36,291 nucleotides of DNA. Origin: an uncultured Alphaproteobacteria bacterium (GTDB lineage Bacteria > Pseudomonadota > Alphaproteobacteria > Micropepsales > Micropepsaceae). The notes under the pieces were generated by a model that saw nothing but the letters and a program-made list of their open reading frames with translations, made no database searches and had not been told where the DNA came from. The stretch lies in contig CAILUV010000021.1 in assembly GCA_903837555.1 (NCBI GenBank), positions 1 to 36,291 on the forward strand, given 5' to 3'. A program made the position numbers and the translations under genes. The stretch's first letter is position 1; the number at the start of each line of letters is the position of its first letter. Shown one piece after another: positions 1-7,880 of this stretch.

Positions 1-342
1 GACATGGGCCTGTTCGACTATGTCGCCATGGTGGAAGAAACCCCTGTCGATACCCGCATCATCGAATATCGCGCGCCCGGCGGCGCGCTACTGGCCTGCG
101 CCCTCACCGACCGGCTGAAAGACGGGTTGTCGATGGTCTACAGCTTTTTCCATCCCGGCGAGGAAGCGCGAAGCCTCGGCACCTACATGATTTTGGATCA
201 TGTGCGCGCGGCGCGCGAAGCGGGACTGCCGTATGTCTATCTGGGCTATTGGGTGCGCGGCAGCCAAAAGATGGACTACAAAGTCCGCTTCGCGCCGCTG
301 GAAGCACTGGGCCAGAACGGCTGGGAGCCGCTGACCGTTTAA
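1..342 (+). CDS. bpt: Aspartate/glutamate leucyltransferase, C-terminal part (5' truncated by window edge)
   Basis: The reading frame is open from base 1 and ends with TAA at 340-342, so only the C-terminal ~113 residues are present. They carry the conserved core of the N-end-rule amino-acyl transferases: [19 protein letters not shown], then [11 protein letters not shown], then [12 protein letters not shown]. This GNAT-like domain transfers leucine from Leu-tRNA to proteins with N-terminal Asp or Glu and marks them for ClpS/ClpAP degradation in the cytoplasm. The N-terminal half, with its cysteine cluster, lies outside the window. The ATG at 4 is internal, not the start. The Bpt/Ate split is based on bacterial origin; the family assignment itself is very secure. 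Confidence 0.93.
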   Translation, partial: DMGLFDYVAMVEETPVDTRIIEYRAPGGALLACALTDRLKDGLSMVYSFFHPGEEARSLGTYMILDHVRAAREAGLPYVYLGYWVRGSQKMDYKVRFAPLEALGQNGWEPLTV

Positions 343-388
343 TCCGGCCGCCTGCCCTCCGACGGGCAATCCGTATAGACTGCCGGCG

Positions 389-1015
389 ATGTCGCTGACT
401 CAAATTCTCACCCTGGCCGGTGTCGCCGTTTTCGCGGCCAGCGGCGCGCTGGCGGCCGGGCGGCGCTCGCTCGACCCCATCGGCGTGATGGTGCTGGCCA
501 TTGTCACCGCCACAGGCGGCGGCACGCTGCGCGATGTGCTGATGGACCGCCATCCGGTGTTCTGGATTTCCGATCCGTCTTTCATCGGCGCTTCCATCGC
601 GGCAGCGGCAGCGACCTGGCTGTGGGTGCGCCGCTTTCCGCCGCCCGACAAGGCGCTGCAATATGCCGACGCACTGGGCCTGGCCTTTTTCAGCATCGCG
701 GGCGCGCGCATCGCTGAAGCCGCGGGGCTGTCGCCCTTCATCTGCGTGATCATGGGCGCATTGACGGGCTGTGCCGGCGGTTTGATCCGCGATGTGCTGG
801 TGGCGGAAGTGCCGCTGATTTTCCGCCAGTCGGAATTGTATGTCACCGCCTGCCTGGCCGGCATCGGCGTTCATCTGCTGCTGGCCGCGTTTGGCATTCC
901 GCCAGAACTTTCCAGCATCACCGGGATCGCGACCATCGCGCTGATCCGCATCGCTTCGATCCGCCACCGGATCACCCTGCCGGTATTCCATATCCCGCCC
1001 CGGCCAGATCACTAG
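389..1015 (+). CDS. UPF0126/TRIC-like inner-membrane channel family protein
   Basis: This 208-residue, very hydrophobic protein has about six to seven predicted membrane helices. It contains the duplicated signature of the UPF0126 (YicG-like) family: TATGGGTLRDVLMDRHPVFW in the first half and TGCAGGLIRDVLVAEVPLIF in the second. These glycine-rich GG-x-(I/L)-RD segments come from the internal repeat of bacterial TRIC-type proteins, which form trimeric monovalent cation channels. Its physiological substrate cannot be read from the sequence. The ATG at 389 gives a normal family N-terminus. The gene starts 46 nt after bpt and ends 9 nt before the next gene, so co-transcription is likely. Confidence 0.88.
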   Translation: MSLTQILTLAGVAVFAASGALAAGRRSLDPIGVMVLAIVTATGGGTLRDVLMDRHPVFWISDPSFIGASIAAAAATWLWVRRFPPPDKALQYADALGLAFFSIAGARIAEAAGLSPFICVIMGALTGCAGGLIRDVLVAEVPLIFRQSELYVTACLAGIGVHLLLAAFGIPPELSSITGIATIALIRIASIRHRITLPVFHIPPRPDH

Positions 1016-1024
1016 GACAGTTGC

Positions 1025-1741
1025 ATGATTCCCTGGATACATCTGGATACCGCCGCCGTGCCGGGCGGTGGCGGCGAATTGAAGCTGATGCGGCGCGGCA
1101 CCGAGTTCGCGATCATGGCGGGCGCCACGCCGCTGATGAACAGCCGCATGAGCAGTTCCGAGATCGTGCTGGCGGAGGTGGCATGCGAGCGGTTGCGCGG
1201 CCGCCGCAATGCGCGCGTGCTGATCGGCGGATACGGCATGGGTTTCACGCTGCGGGCGGCACTGGCCGGGCTTGGCGGCGACGCGCAGGTGATCGTGGCG
1301 GAGCTGGTGCCCGCCGTGCTGACATGGGCGCGCGGACCGATGGCGGAACTGACCGGGGGCGGTCTCAGCGATCGCCGGGTCACGGTTCACGAGGCCGATG
1401 TCGGCAGCGTGATTGAATCCGGGCGCGGCAGTTTCGATGCGATCCTGCTGGACGTCGACAACGGCCCCGACGGTTTAAGCCGCGCGGAAAATGACAGGCT
1501 GTATGATTTTCGCGGGCTGAAAGCTGCGCGTCAGGCGCTGCGGCCAGGCGGGATGCTGGCGGTGTGGTCGGCAGCGCCGAGCAAGGCGTTCGTCAACCGC
1601 CTGGAACAGGCAGGGTTCGCCGTCGAGGAAGTGAAGGCCCGTGCCAACAAGGGACGCGGCGTCCGCCATATCATCTGGGTGGCGACGCGCCCGGCCGACA
1701 CAGGAAACCCCAAACGTTCAGGCTTTGCTCCAAAGCCCTGA
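1025..1741 (+). CDS. Spermidine-synthase-like class I methyltransferase
   Basis: The 238-residue product has a Rossmann-type AdoMet-binding core: VLIGGYGMGFTLRAAL (motif I, around residues 66-81), an acidic strand end VIVAELVPAVLTWA, and FDAILLDVDNGP, which matches the D-x-D region of spermidine synthases. It resembles the short spermidine-synthase-like proteins annotated beside transporters and hydrolases. It lacks the N-terminal beta-hairpin domain of true SpeE, so a polyamine product is uncertain and a generic methyltransferase is possible. It probably belongs to the bpt/UPF0126 transcript. Its last 24 nt overlap the 3' end of the convergent small gene at 1718-1897. Confidence 0.75.
   Translation: MIPWIHLDTAAVPGGGGELKLMRRGTEFAIMAGATPLMNSRMSSSEIVLAEVACERLRGRRNARVLIGGYGMGFTLRAALAGLGGDAQVIVAELVPAVLTWARGPMAELTGGGLSDRRVTVHEADVGSVIESGRGSFDAILLDVDNGPDGLSRAENDRLYDFRGLKAARQALRPGGMLAVWSAAPSKAFVNRLEQAGFAVEEVKARANKGRGVRHIIWVATRPADTGNPKRSGFAPKP
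1718..1741. terminator. Hairpin over overlapping stop codons of two convergent genes
   Basis: The 24-nt overlap between the methyltransferase gene (+) and the 59-codon gene (-) contains a perfect inverted repeat, GGCTTTG-CTC-CAAAGCC, at 1721-1737. The match extends to both stop codons (TCA/TGA) with one bulged base. It could act as a short bidirectional terminator or RNA-stabilising stem. There is no long T-run on either strand, so termination is an inference. Confidence 0.5.
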
Positions 1742-1897
1742 CTTGATGTCGAACTTCACTTTTCCGGCAGCACGCATGCGCATCAACTGGTCCTGCAAGG
1801 GATCGGTGCTCTTGCTGCTGGGCTCCAGCATCTTCAGCAGCGAATAGACCGCGCGCGGCTTGTCCAGCGCTGCCAGGATGTCGTCTTCCGTGGTCAT
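1718..1897 (-). CDS. Small conserved-looking protein of unknown function, metG-coupled
   Basis: I do not recognise a named family. The 59-residue protein begins MTTEDDILAALDKPRAVYSL and ends with a short basic segment around KVKFDIKSGLWSKA. The pattern of two or three short helices followed by a strand-like tail resembles a miniature winged-helix fold, but this is only an impression. The ATG (1895-1897) overlaps the metG stop as ATGA, which argues for translational coupling and a real gene rather than a chance ORF. Longer upstream starts would run through metG out of frame and were rejected. The 3' end overlaps the convergent methyltransferase gene by 24 nt. Confidence 0.6.
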   Translation of the reverse strand: MTTEDDILAALDKPRAVYSLLKMLEPSSKSTDPLQDQLMRMRAAGKVKFDIKSGLWSKA

Positions 1898-3612
1898 GAT
1901 GCGCCTCCAAAACGCGCTTTCCATTCTTCGATCTGCTCGTCGCTGATCTTGGCGATCAGCGCTTCGGGCGCCTTGATCGGCTGGCCCGGCGTCAGATCGT
2001 CCAGCTCTTCGGCCATGGGACCAGGGAACGGAATGATGCCGCCGCGATAGCCGACGGGCTGGATGCATTCATGGATGGTCTTGGCGAAGTCCGGCATCAC
2101 CGGCCACAGCAGGTGCGCGAACTGGTGGATCAGGTTCAGGCCCATGCGCACGCCCACCGCCGCCTTGGCGCGGTCGGTCTTGATGTGCGTCCAGGGCGCG
2201 GCGCGGGTCATGTACTCGTTGCCCGCCACCCAGATGGCGCGCATCTCGCCCATCGCCTTGCGGAAATCCGCATTCTCCATGTGCTCCGCATACTGTGCGA
2301 TGCGCCTGTCGAGTTCGGCGATCAGCGCCTTCTCGTCGTCGCCATACTCGCCCTCGCCCGGCATCTGGCCGTCGAACCGCGCGACGCAGAATTTCGTGAC
2401 GCGATTGACAAAGTTCCCCAGCACGTCGGCCAGGTCCTTGTTGATGACGCCGGCGAAATGTTCCCAGGTGAAATTGCTGTCGCTGCCTTCCGGCGCGTTG
2501 GCGATCAGATAATAGCGCCAATAGTCCGCCGGGGCGACATCCAGCGCCGCATCCATGAAGATGCCGCGCTTGCCGGAGGTGGAGAACTTGCCGCCGTCAT
2601 AATTGAGCCAGTTGAAGCCCTTCAGACGGTCGACCAGCTTCCAGGGTTCACCGGACGCCATGATGGTGACGGGAAAGCCCACCGTGTGGAAAGGCACATT
2701 GTCCTTGCCCATGAACTCCCAATAGGTGACATCCTTGGCCGCGTCGCCGTACCACCAGTCTTTCCAGGCATCGCCCTTGCCGTTCTTGTCGGCCCATTCC
2801 TTGGTGGCGGCGATATATTCGATGGGTGCATCGAACCAAACGTAGAAGACCTTGCCTTTCAATTCGCCGTTCGCGATGTCGTCAGGCACTGGAATGCCCC
2901 ATTCCAGATCGCGGGTGATGCCGCGATCCTGCAGGCCCTCGTCCAGCCACTTGTAGGCGATGGAGGTCACCAGCGACGGCCAGTCATTCTTGTGGCTGTC
3001 GATCCAGGCGCGCAGCTTATCGGCAAACTGCGACTGTTTCAGGAACAGGTGCGTGGAGTCGCGGATCTCGATATCGGCAACACCCGACACCGCCGAACGG
3101 GGATTGATCAGGTCGATAGGGTCCAGGACGCGGGTGCAGTTCTCGCACTGGTCGCCGCGCGCGCGGTTATAGCCGCAATGTGGACAGGTGCCGATCACGT
3201 ATCGGTCGGGCAGGAAGCGCTTGTCGGTCGGCGAATAGGCCTGCTTGGTGGTGCGCAGTTCCAGGAAGCCATTCTTCCAAAGCTGGCGCGCGAAGTGCAG
3301 CGTCAGCTCATGGTTCTGCGGCGACGAACTGCGGCCGAAATTGTCCCAGGCGAGGCCGAAACGGTCGCCCAGCGTCTTCTGCACGCCATGCCACTTGGCG
3401 GCATAGTCGGCGACGGGTGTGCCCTCTTCCAGCGCCGCAAGTTCCACCGGCGCGCCATGTTCGTCGGTCGCGCAGATCGCCAGCGTGTCATAGCCACGGC
3501 TGCGGCAGTAACGGGCGAAGATGTCGGCGGGCAGCATCGATCCAACCAGATTGCCCAGATGCTTGACCCCGGCGACGTAGGGAATAGCGGAGGTGATGAG
3601 GATGCTTTTCAT
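1894..3612 (-). CDS. metG: Methionyl-tRNA synthetase
   Basis: The 572-residue enzyme charges tRNA-Met in the cytoplasm. The N-terminus reads ITSAIPYVAGVKHLGNLVGS, with HLGN as the HIGH motif. A single zinc knuckle CPHCGYNRARGDQCENC sits at about residues 143-159. The second class-I signature is KFSTSGKRGIF (about residues 340-350) in place of the common KMSKS. The C-terminal alpha-helical anticodon domain is present, but there is no C-terminal EMAP-like dimerisation domain, which fits the short MetRS types. The start ATG at 3612 is 80 nt from the divergent gene at 3693. The 59-codon ORF follows with a 4-nt overlap. Identification is secure; only the atypical second signature is odd. Confidence 0.96.
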   Translation of the reverse strand: MKSILITSAIPYVAGVKHLGNLVGSMLPADIFARYCRSRGYDTLAICATDEHGAPVELAALEEGTPVADYAAKWHGVQKTLGDRFGLAWDNFGRSSSPQNHELTLHFARQLWKNGFLELRTTKQAYSPTDKRFLPDRYVIGTCPHCGYNRARGDQCENCTRVLDPIDLINPRSAVSGVADIEIRDSTHLFLKQSQFADKLRAWIDSHKNDWPSLVTSIAYKWLDEGLQDRGITRDLEWGIPVPDDIANGELKGKVFYVWFDAPIEYIAATKEWADKNGKGDAWKDWWYGDAAKDVTYWEFMGKDNVPFHTVGFPVTIMASGEPWKLVDRLKGFNWLNYDGGKFSTSGKRGIFMDAALDVAPADYWRYYLIANAPEGSDSNFTWEHFAGVINKDLADVLGNFVNRVTKFCVARFDGQMPGEGEYGDDEKALIAELDRRIAQYAEHMENADFRKAMGEMRAIWVAGNEYMTRAAPWTHIKTDRAKAAVGVRMGLNLIHQFAHLLWPVMPDFAKTIHECIQPVGYRGGIIPFPGPMAEELDDLTPGQPIKAPEALIAKISDEQIEEWKARFGGAS

Positions 3613-3648
3613 ATCTGCTATATAAGTGCCAATATCGGGAAAAGGGAC

Positions 3649-3670
3649 CAGTCCTCATACAAGGGGACTG
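3649..3670. promoter_or_regulatory. Inverted repeat in the metG/mutarotase divergent spacer
   Basis: CAGTCC (3649-3654) and GGACTG (3665-3670) form a perfect 6-bp inverted repeat with a 10-nt spacer, inside the 80-nt region between metG and the exported mutarotase operon. It ends 22 nt before the ATG at 3693 and upstream of its strong ribosome-binding site (GAGGGGG, 3681-3687). It could be an operator or a 5'-UTR stem; neither is proven. Confidence 0.3.
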
Positions 3671-3692
3671 CCGGGGAAGCGAGGGGGATAGA

Positions 3693-4766
3693 ATGACCAG
3701 AAAATTGCGGAATTTCACCATGGCGGCAATGGGATCGGCGGCCATCCTGACGGGAGCAGCCATGGCCCAGAATCGACCCGCCCCGCCGCCCGCCGCCAGC
3801 GTCATTCCGGCCAGCGTGCTGGATGCGACACCGCACCGCGACCTGTCCAACGGCATCATCACCGCTAAGGCCTATATCCCCGGTCCCGGTGCCCTGTATC
3901 GCGGCACCCGTTTCGACCGCGCCGGGGTGATCGCCCAGACGACCTACAAGGGCCACAACTTTGGCCAGTACTGGTTCTCCAGCTATTCGCCGCATGTGCG
4001 CGATTTCATCTGGCAGGATGGCCAGGTCACCGTGCATCCCGCCAGCGGCGCGCCGGGCCCGGTGGAGGAGTTCACCGCCATCGGCTTTGACGAAGCCGGC
4101 ATGGGCGGCAATTTCCTCAAGATCGGCACCGGCATCCTGAAGCGCGACACGCCCGCCTATGACTATGTGCACAACTATCCGGTGGTGAATGAAGGCAGGC
4201 GCGGCTTCACCTCGACCAAGACACAGGCGCGTTACACCCAGACCATTTCGGGCGATCCGTCGGGTTACGGCTATTCTTATGTGAAGACGGTCAAGCTAAC
4301 GCCCGGCAAGCCGCAGATGACCATCGAACATGTGCTGACCAACACCGGCAAGAAGAGCATTGATACCAAGGTCTATTGCCACAACTTCCTGACGCTGGGC
4401 ACCGGCAACGAGAACGTCACCATCACCGCGCCGTTTGATATCAAAGCCGAGAAAGCCTTCGCCAAAGACGCGGCGGTGGTCGAGGGCAAGACCTTCCGCT
4501 ACTTGCGCGCCGTCAAGGAAGGCGAAAGCGTCACTTCGCCCATCACGGGCTTTGGCGACAGCGCCAGCGATTATGATTTCACCATCACCAACACCAAGAC
4601 CGGTTTCGGCCAGCGCATCCGCGCCGACCAGCCGCTGGCCCAGATCAACTTTTGGTCGATCCGCACCAATGTGAGCTGGGAGCCCTATGTCGCCATCGCG
4701 CTCAAGCCCGGCGAAACCAAGCGCTGGACCTACACCTACGACTTCTTTGGTCCAGGAGAAAAGTGA
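3693..4766 (+). CDS. Exported mutarotase-fold protein, tandem copy 1
   Basis: The 357-residue protein has an N-terminal signal peptide, with a likely cut after AAMA near residue 25 and a Pro-rich stretch after it. It resembles the galactose-mutarotase beta-sandwich superfamily. KVYCHNFLTLG places His230 where aldose 1-epimerases have the catalytic N-H of TNHTYFNL. A C-terminal WEPYVAIAL (Glu330) followed by KPGETKRWTYTYDF matches the Glu region and final strand of that fold. Other conserved blocks shared with copies 2 and 3 are LYRGTRFDRAGV, GPVEEF and GDPSGYGYSYVKTV. The start has a strong GAGGGGG ribosome-binding site. The sugar substrate and the enzymatic activity are unknown. Confidence 0.78.
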   Translation: MTRKLRNFTMAAMGSAAILTGAAMAQNRPAPPPAASVIPASVLDATPHRDLSNGIITAKAYIPGPGALYRGTRFDRAGVIAQTTYKGHNFGQYWFSSYSPHVRDFIWQDGQVTVHPASGAPGPVEEFTAIGFDEAGMGGNFLKIGTGILKRDTPAYDYVHNYPVVNEGRRGFTSTKTQARYTQTISGDPSGYGYSYVKTVKLTPGKPQMTIEHVLTNTGKKSIDTKVYCHNFLTLGTGNENVTITAPFDIKAEKAFAKDAAVVEGKTFRYLRAVKEGESVTSPITGFGDSASDYDFTITNTKTGFGQRIRADQPLAQINFWSIRTNVSWEPYVAIALKPGETKRWTYTYDFFGPGEK

Positions 4767-5797
4767 TGCGCCGGGCAGCGCTTGCGGCTTTGCTGTGGGC
4801 GCTGACTTCGCCCGCTTTCGCGCAACCGGGCACCGCGCCTGCGCGCGAACTGGACAAGACACCCCATGTGGTGATCGGCAATGGCCTCATTTCGGCGCGG
4901 GTACATCCGCCGGGCGAAAAGTCGCTCTACAAGGGCACGCGCTTCGATCATTCCGGCGTGCTAGCGCATATTACCTATCGCGGCCAGAATTACACCGACT
5001 ACTGGTTCGATCGGTATGTCATCGACCCACGTGATACGAGCCGCCAGCCGGCGGGCACTGTCACTGCCTGCTGCGCCGTCAGCGGGCCGGTCGAGGAGTT
5101 CGCCATTGTCGGCTTTGAAGAGGCTGGCATGGGCGGGCGTATCTTCAAACCCGGCATCGGCATCTTCACACGCGACAGCGACAACCCGCTGCAATTCCCC
5201 ACCCTGCCCGCGCTGAACCAGGGCACGCGCAGCTTCACGTCCAGCAAGACCGGCGCCCGGTTCGTGCATGACCTGAACGACACGGCGTCGGGATATGGCT
5301 ATCACTATACCAAGACGGTGGAGCTGGTGGCGGGCAAGCCGCAGATGACCATGGCGCATGAGATGAAGAATACGGGCGCCAAGCCCATCGTCACCACGGT
5401 CTATAACCACAACTTCCTGACGCTCAGCCCCGGCAGCGAACATCTGGTGATTACCGCCCCCTTCAACTGGTCGGCGGAAAAGCCGTTGCAGCCCGATCTG
5501 GTGAAACTGGACGGCAAGACCATCCGCTATATCGCGCCGATCCCGCCGGGCGTCACCACCATGAGCCTGATGAATGGCTTCGGCAAAAGCGCGTCCGATT
5601 ACGACTTCACCGTCACCAACAGCAAGACGGGTTTTGGCCAGCGCATTCGCGGCGACCAACCCATCGCCAAGATCAACATGTGGTCGATCCATACCAATTA
5701 CAGCCTGGAGCCTTACATCGCCATTTCGCTCAAGCCGGGCGAGACCAAGCGCTGGACGTACACCTATGACTTTTATGGACCGGGGGAAAAGCCATGA
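4766..5797 (+). CDS. Exported mutarotase-fold protein, tandem copy 2
   Basis: The 343-residue paralogue of the preceding gene starts at an ATG that shares one base with the previous stop (TGATG), so the two are translationally coupled. It opens with a signal peptide, MRRAALAALLWALTSPAFAQ. It then repeats the family blocks: LYKGTRFDHSGVLA, GPVEEFAIVGFEEAGMGGR, TVYNHNFLTLSPGSE (candidate catalytic His) and SLEPYIAISLKPGETKRWTY. An insert around YVIDPRDTSRQPAGTVTACC has two adjacent cysteines absent from the other copies, a possible site of disulphide or metal chemistry. A mutarotase or sugar-binding role in the periplasm is inferred from fold-level similarity only. Confidence 0.77.
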   Translation: MRRAALAALLWALTSPAFAQPGTAPARELDKTPHVVIGNGLISARVHPPGEKSLYKGTRFDHSGVLAHITYRGQNYTDYWFDRYVIDPRDTSRQPAGTVTACCAVSGPVEEFAIVGFEEAGMGGRIFKPGIGIFTRDSDNPLQFPTLPALNQGTRSFTSSKTGARFVHDLNDTASGYGYHYTKTVELVAGKPQMTMAHEMKNTGAKPIVTTVYNHNFLTLSPGSEHLVITAPFNWSAEKPLQPDLVKLDGKTIRYIAPIPPGVTTMSLMNGFGKSASDYDFTVTNSKTGFGQRIRGDQPIAKINMWSIHTNYSLEPYIAISLKPGETKRWTYTYDFYGPGEKP

Positions 5798-6858
5798 AGA
5801 CATTTGCGATTGCGGGATTGATCCTGACCGGCACGGTTGCCGCCGTGTATGCGCAGGGCAGCGCGCCGTTCGACCTACCGCCGGCGAACAGCACCAGCCC
5901 GGCCACCGCTTTGGATGACCTGCCCTCGCGTACCATTTCCAACGGCATCGTCAGCGCCAAGGTCTATCTGCCGGGCAAGTTCGGTTTCTACCGCGCCACT
6001 CGGTTCGACCATGCCGGCATGATTACCCATGTCACCTATAAGGGGCATGACTATGGCCGCTACTGGTTCGCCAAGACCTCCCCCAATGTGCGCAACTTTA
6101 CCTATGACGCAGACGGAGTGGTGGCGCACAACAACAACAGCGCTGCCGGGCCGGTAGAGGAATTCGGCGAAAATGGCTTCGACTATGCGGGACGCGGCGG
6201 GCGATTCCTGAAGATCGGCGTCGGCATCCTTCAGCGCGACAACGATACCTACAACCGCTTCCACACCTATCCGATCCTGAACGAAGGCAGGCGCAGCACG
6301 CGGGTGACCGCAAACAGCATCCGCTTCACCCAGGATGTGTCGGGCGATCCGTCGGGCTACGGCTACAGCCACAGCAAGACCGTCACCATGGTGCCGGGCA
6401 AGCCGCAGATGACCATCGAAGTGCGGCTTAAGAACACCGGCAGGAAGCCCATCGACACAACGGTCTACAACCACCATTTCACGACCCTGAGCCCCGGCAA
6501 CGAGGCGATCGAGCTGGTGGCGCCCTTCAAGCTGGTCAACGCCCGGCCGATGCCCAATGACGTCATCAAGATCGACGGCGCGCGCATGACCTATCTGCGC
6601 GGCATGACGGGCCAGGAACAGATCGCCAGCGACCTCACCGGCTGGGGCGACAGCGCCAGCGACAATGACTTCCGCATCACCAACACCAAGACCGGTTATG
6701 GCCTGCGCCTGCGCGCCGACCTGCCGATCGCGCGGCTGTTGTGGTGGTCGATCCCCACCACACTAAGCCTGGAGCCCTATATGGCGATCAAGCTGGCGCC
6801 GGGCGAGGAAAAGCGCTGGACTCACACGCTGGATTATTACGGCCCTGGCGATAACTAA
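5794..6858 (+). CDS. Exported mutarotase-fold protein, tandem copy 3
   Basis: The third paralogue, 354 residues, overlaps copy 2 by 4 nt (ATGA). It has a signal peptide, MKTFAIAGLILTGTVAAVYA. It shares the blocks FYRATRFDHAGMITHVTYKG, GPVEEFGENGFDYAGRGGRF, GDPSGYGYSHSKTVTMVPGK, TVYNHHFTTLSPGNE and SLEPYMAIKLAPGEEKRWTH with the other two copies. Candidate catalytic His and Glu are kept, so the copy does not look decayed. It closes the operon and is followed by a small hairpin and then the tRNA-Thr promoter. Divergence among the three copies suggests old duplication and possibly different sugar specificities. Confidence 0.77.
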   Translation: MKTFAIAGLILTGTVAAVYAQGSAPFDLPPANSTSPATALDDLPSRTISNGIVSAKVYLPGKFGFYRATRFDHAGMITHVTYKGHDYGRYWFAKTSPNVRNFTYDADGVVAHNNNSAAGPVEEFGENGFDYAGRGGRFLKIGVGILQRDNDTYNRFHTYPILNEGRRSTRVTANSIRFTQDVSGDPSGYGYSHSKTVTMVPGKPQMTIEVRLKNTGRKPIDTTVYNHHFTTLSPGNEAIELVAPFKLVNARPMPNDVIKIDGARMTYLRGMTGQEQIASDLTGWGDSASDNDFRITNTKTGYGLRLRADLPIARLLWWSIPTTLSLEPYMAIKLAPGEEKRWTHTLDYYGPGDN

Positions 6859-6865
6859 AATCGCC
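6847..6865 (+). terminator. Short hairpin at the end of the mutarotase operon
   Basis: GGCGAT (6847-6852) and ATCGCC (6860-6865) form a perfect 6-bp stem around a 7-nt loop that contains the TAA stop codon. No T-run follows, so it is at best a weak terminator or an mRNA 3'-end stabiliser. Confidence 0.25.
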
Positions 6866-6882
6866 GTCACCGCAGCCGGAAC

Positions 6883-6911
6883 TTGCCATTAACGGGCGCT
6901 GTGGCTAATTG
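6883..6911 (+). promoter_or_regulatory. Sigma-70-type promoter of tRNA-Thr
   Basis: TTGCCA (6883-6888) and TAATTG (6906-6911) are separated by exactly 17 nt and end 12 nt before the first base of the tRNA. This is the geometry expected for a housekeeping promoter with a start site at or just before the mature 5' end. Confidence 0.6.
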
Positions 6912-6923
6912 CTTCGCAAGCGG

Positions 6924-6999
<76 letters not shown>

Positions 7000-7018
7000 T
7001 TTCCCGCAGATCCCGAAA

Positions 7019-7768
7019 CTATTTCGCGTCAGGGCCAGGCAACGCGACCGTCTGATGCTCGATATGCGCGATCAGGTCGGGAGGCAGCTGGAGCCGATGC
7101 GCCAACGCTTCCAGATAGGCCGTTTCCGCCGGGTGGTCGGGATCTATGGCGAGCCGCGCGGCAAGATAGATTTCCGCCGCCTGTTCCGGCCCTTTTGCGA
7201 AGGCGACAATCTCGCTCAGGGGAATGGTCCGCGCCAAGGCATCAAAGATGAAGGCCTTGCTTTCGGCATCCAGCGTCAACGCACCCATCTTCTCGAAGAT
7301 CGAGGCTTGCTCTTCGGGGCCGATGTGACCGTCGGCCTTCGCGGCCGCGATCATCGTCAGCACCAGTCCGAGCGTGAATGGCTTGCCATCAGCGCCGGGC
7401 GCCGCCAAGGATTGCGCGGCCTGTGTGACATCAGTCGGCGTGGCCATTGGCGCTTGAGACGCGGATTTTCCCTCCTGCCAGTTCTGATAAGCGCGGTGGG
7501 CCAAGGCGCCAAGCACGGCGGCGCCGCCATAGCCAACCACGCCGCCGGCCATTTTTCGCACCTTCTTGCTGCCGACCAGCAGGCCCAATAATCCACCCGC
7601 GGCCATGCCGCCCCCGAATCCACCCATGGGGCCGCTGGTGAGTGTTCCCGCGGCGCCGCGCAGTTTATCCAAGGGGCCTGCATCGCCTTGCGGCGCGGAG
7701 TTTTGTCCGCCGAGGGGCGACGGGCCACCGGCACCTAGAAACTGCTCAAGCAAACGCTGCGGGTCCAT
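7019..7768 (-). CDS. DUF533 / TerB-like protein (YebE family)
   Basis: The 249-residue protein has a low-complexity Gly/Pro N-terminus (MDPQRLLEQFLGAGGPSPLG). A glycine-zipper-like segment follows, including GGMAAGGLLGLLVGSKKVRK and a hydrophobic GYGGAAVLGALAHRAYQNWQ. The C-terminal helical domain from about residue 130 begins LGLVLTMIAAAKADGHIGPE, the typical opening of TerB/DUF533 domains with its acidic metal-binding-like D-G-x-I-x-x-E pattern. The family is linked to inner-membrane association and, in part, tellurite resistance, but its biochemical function is not known. The ATG at 7768 has a weak AGAGAG ribosome-binding site. Confidence 0.85.
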   Translation of the reverse strand: MDPQRLLEQFLGAGGPSPLGGQNSAPQGDAGPLDKLRGAAGTLTSGPMGGFGGGMAAGGLLGLLVGSKKVRKMAGGVVGYGGAAVLGALAHRAYQNWQEGKSASQAPMATPTDVTQAAQSLAAPGADGKPFTLGLVLTMIAAAKADGHIGPEEQASIFEKMGALTLDAESKAFIFDALARTIPLSEIVAFAKGPEQAAEIYLAARLAIDPDHPAETAYLEALAHRLQLPPDLIAHIEHQTVALPGPDAK

Positions 7769-7880
7769 TCAAACTCTCTAGTGGCTGGTTTCGCTCAAGG
7801 TCAGAAAACAGCCATGCGAAAACGGCGCAATCATGGCGAGAATCCAGTGCTGGAAGCCTGCAAGCGCGGCGCGGCGACCA

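Noticed and set aside
104-1390. 428-codon open frame on the minus strand over bpt, UPF0126 and methyltransferase genes
   Set aside because: It spans three genes with secure family matches on the + strand and has only low-complexity composition.
2071-3696. 541-codon open frame on the + strand opposite metG
   Set aside because: It is the antisense shadow of a secure metG gene; its composition (Ala/Gly/Arg/Val-rich without any family motif) is typical of high-GC shadow frames.
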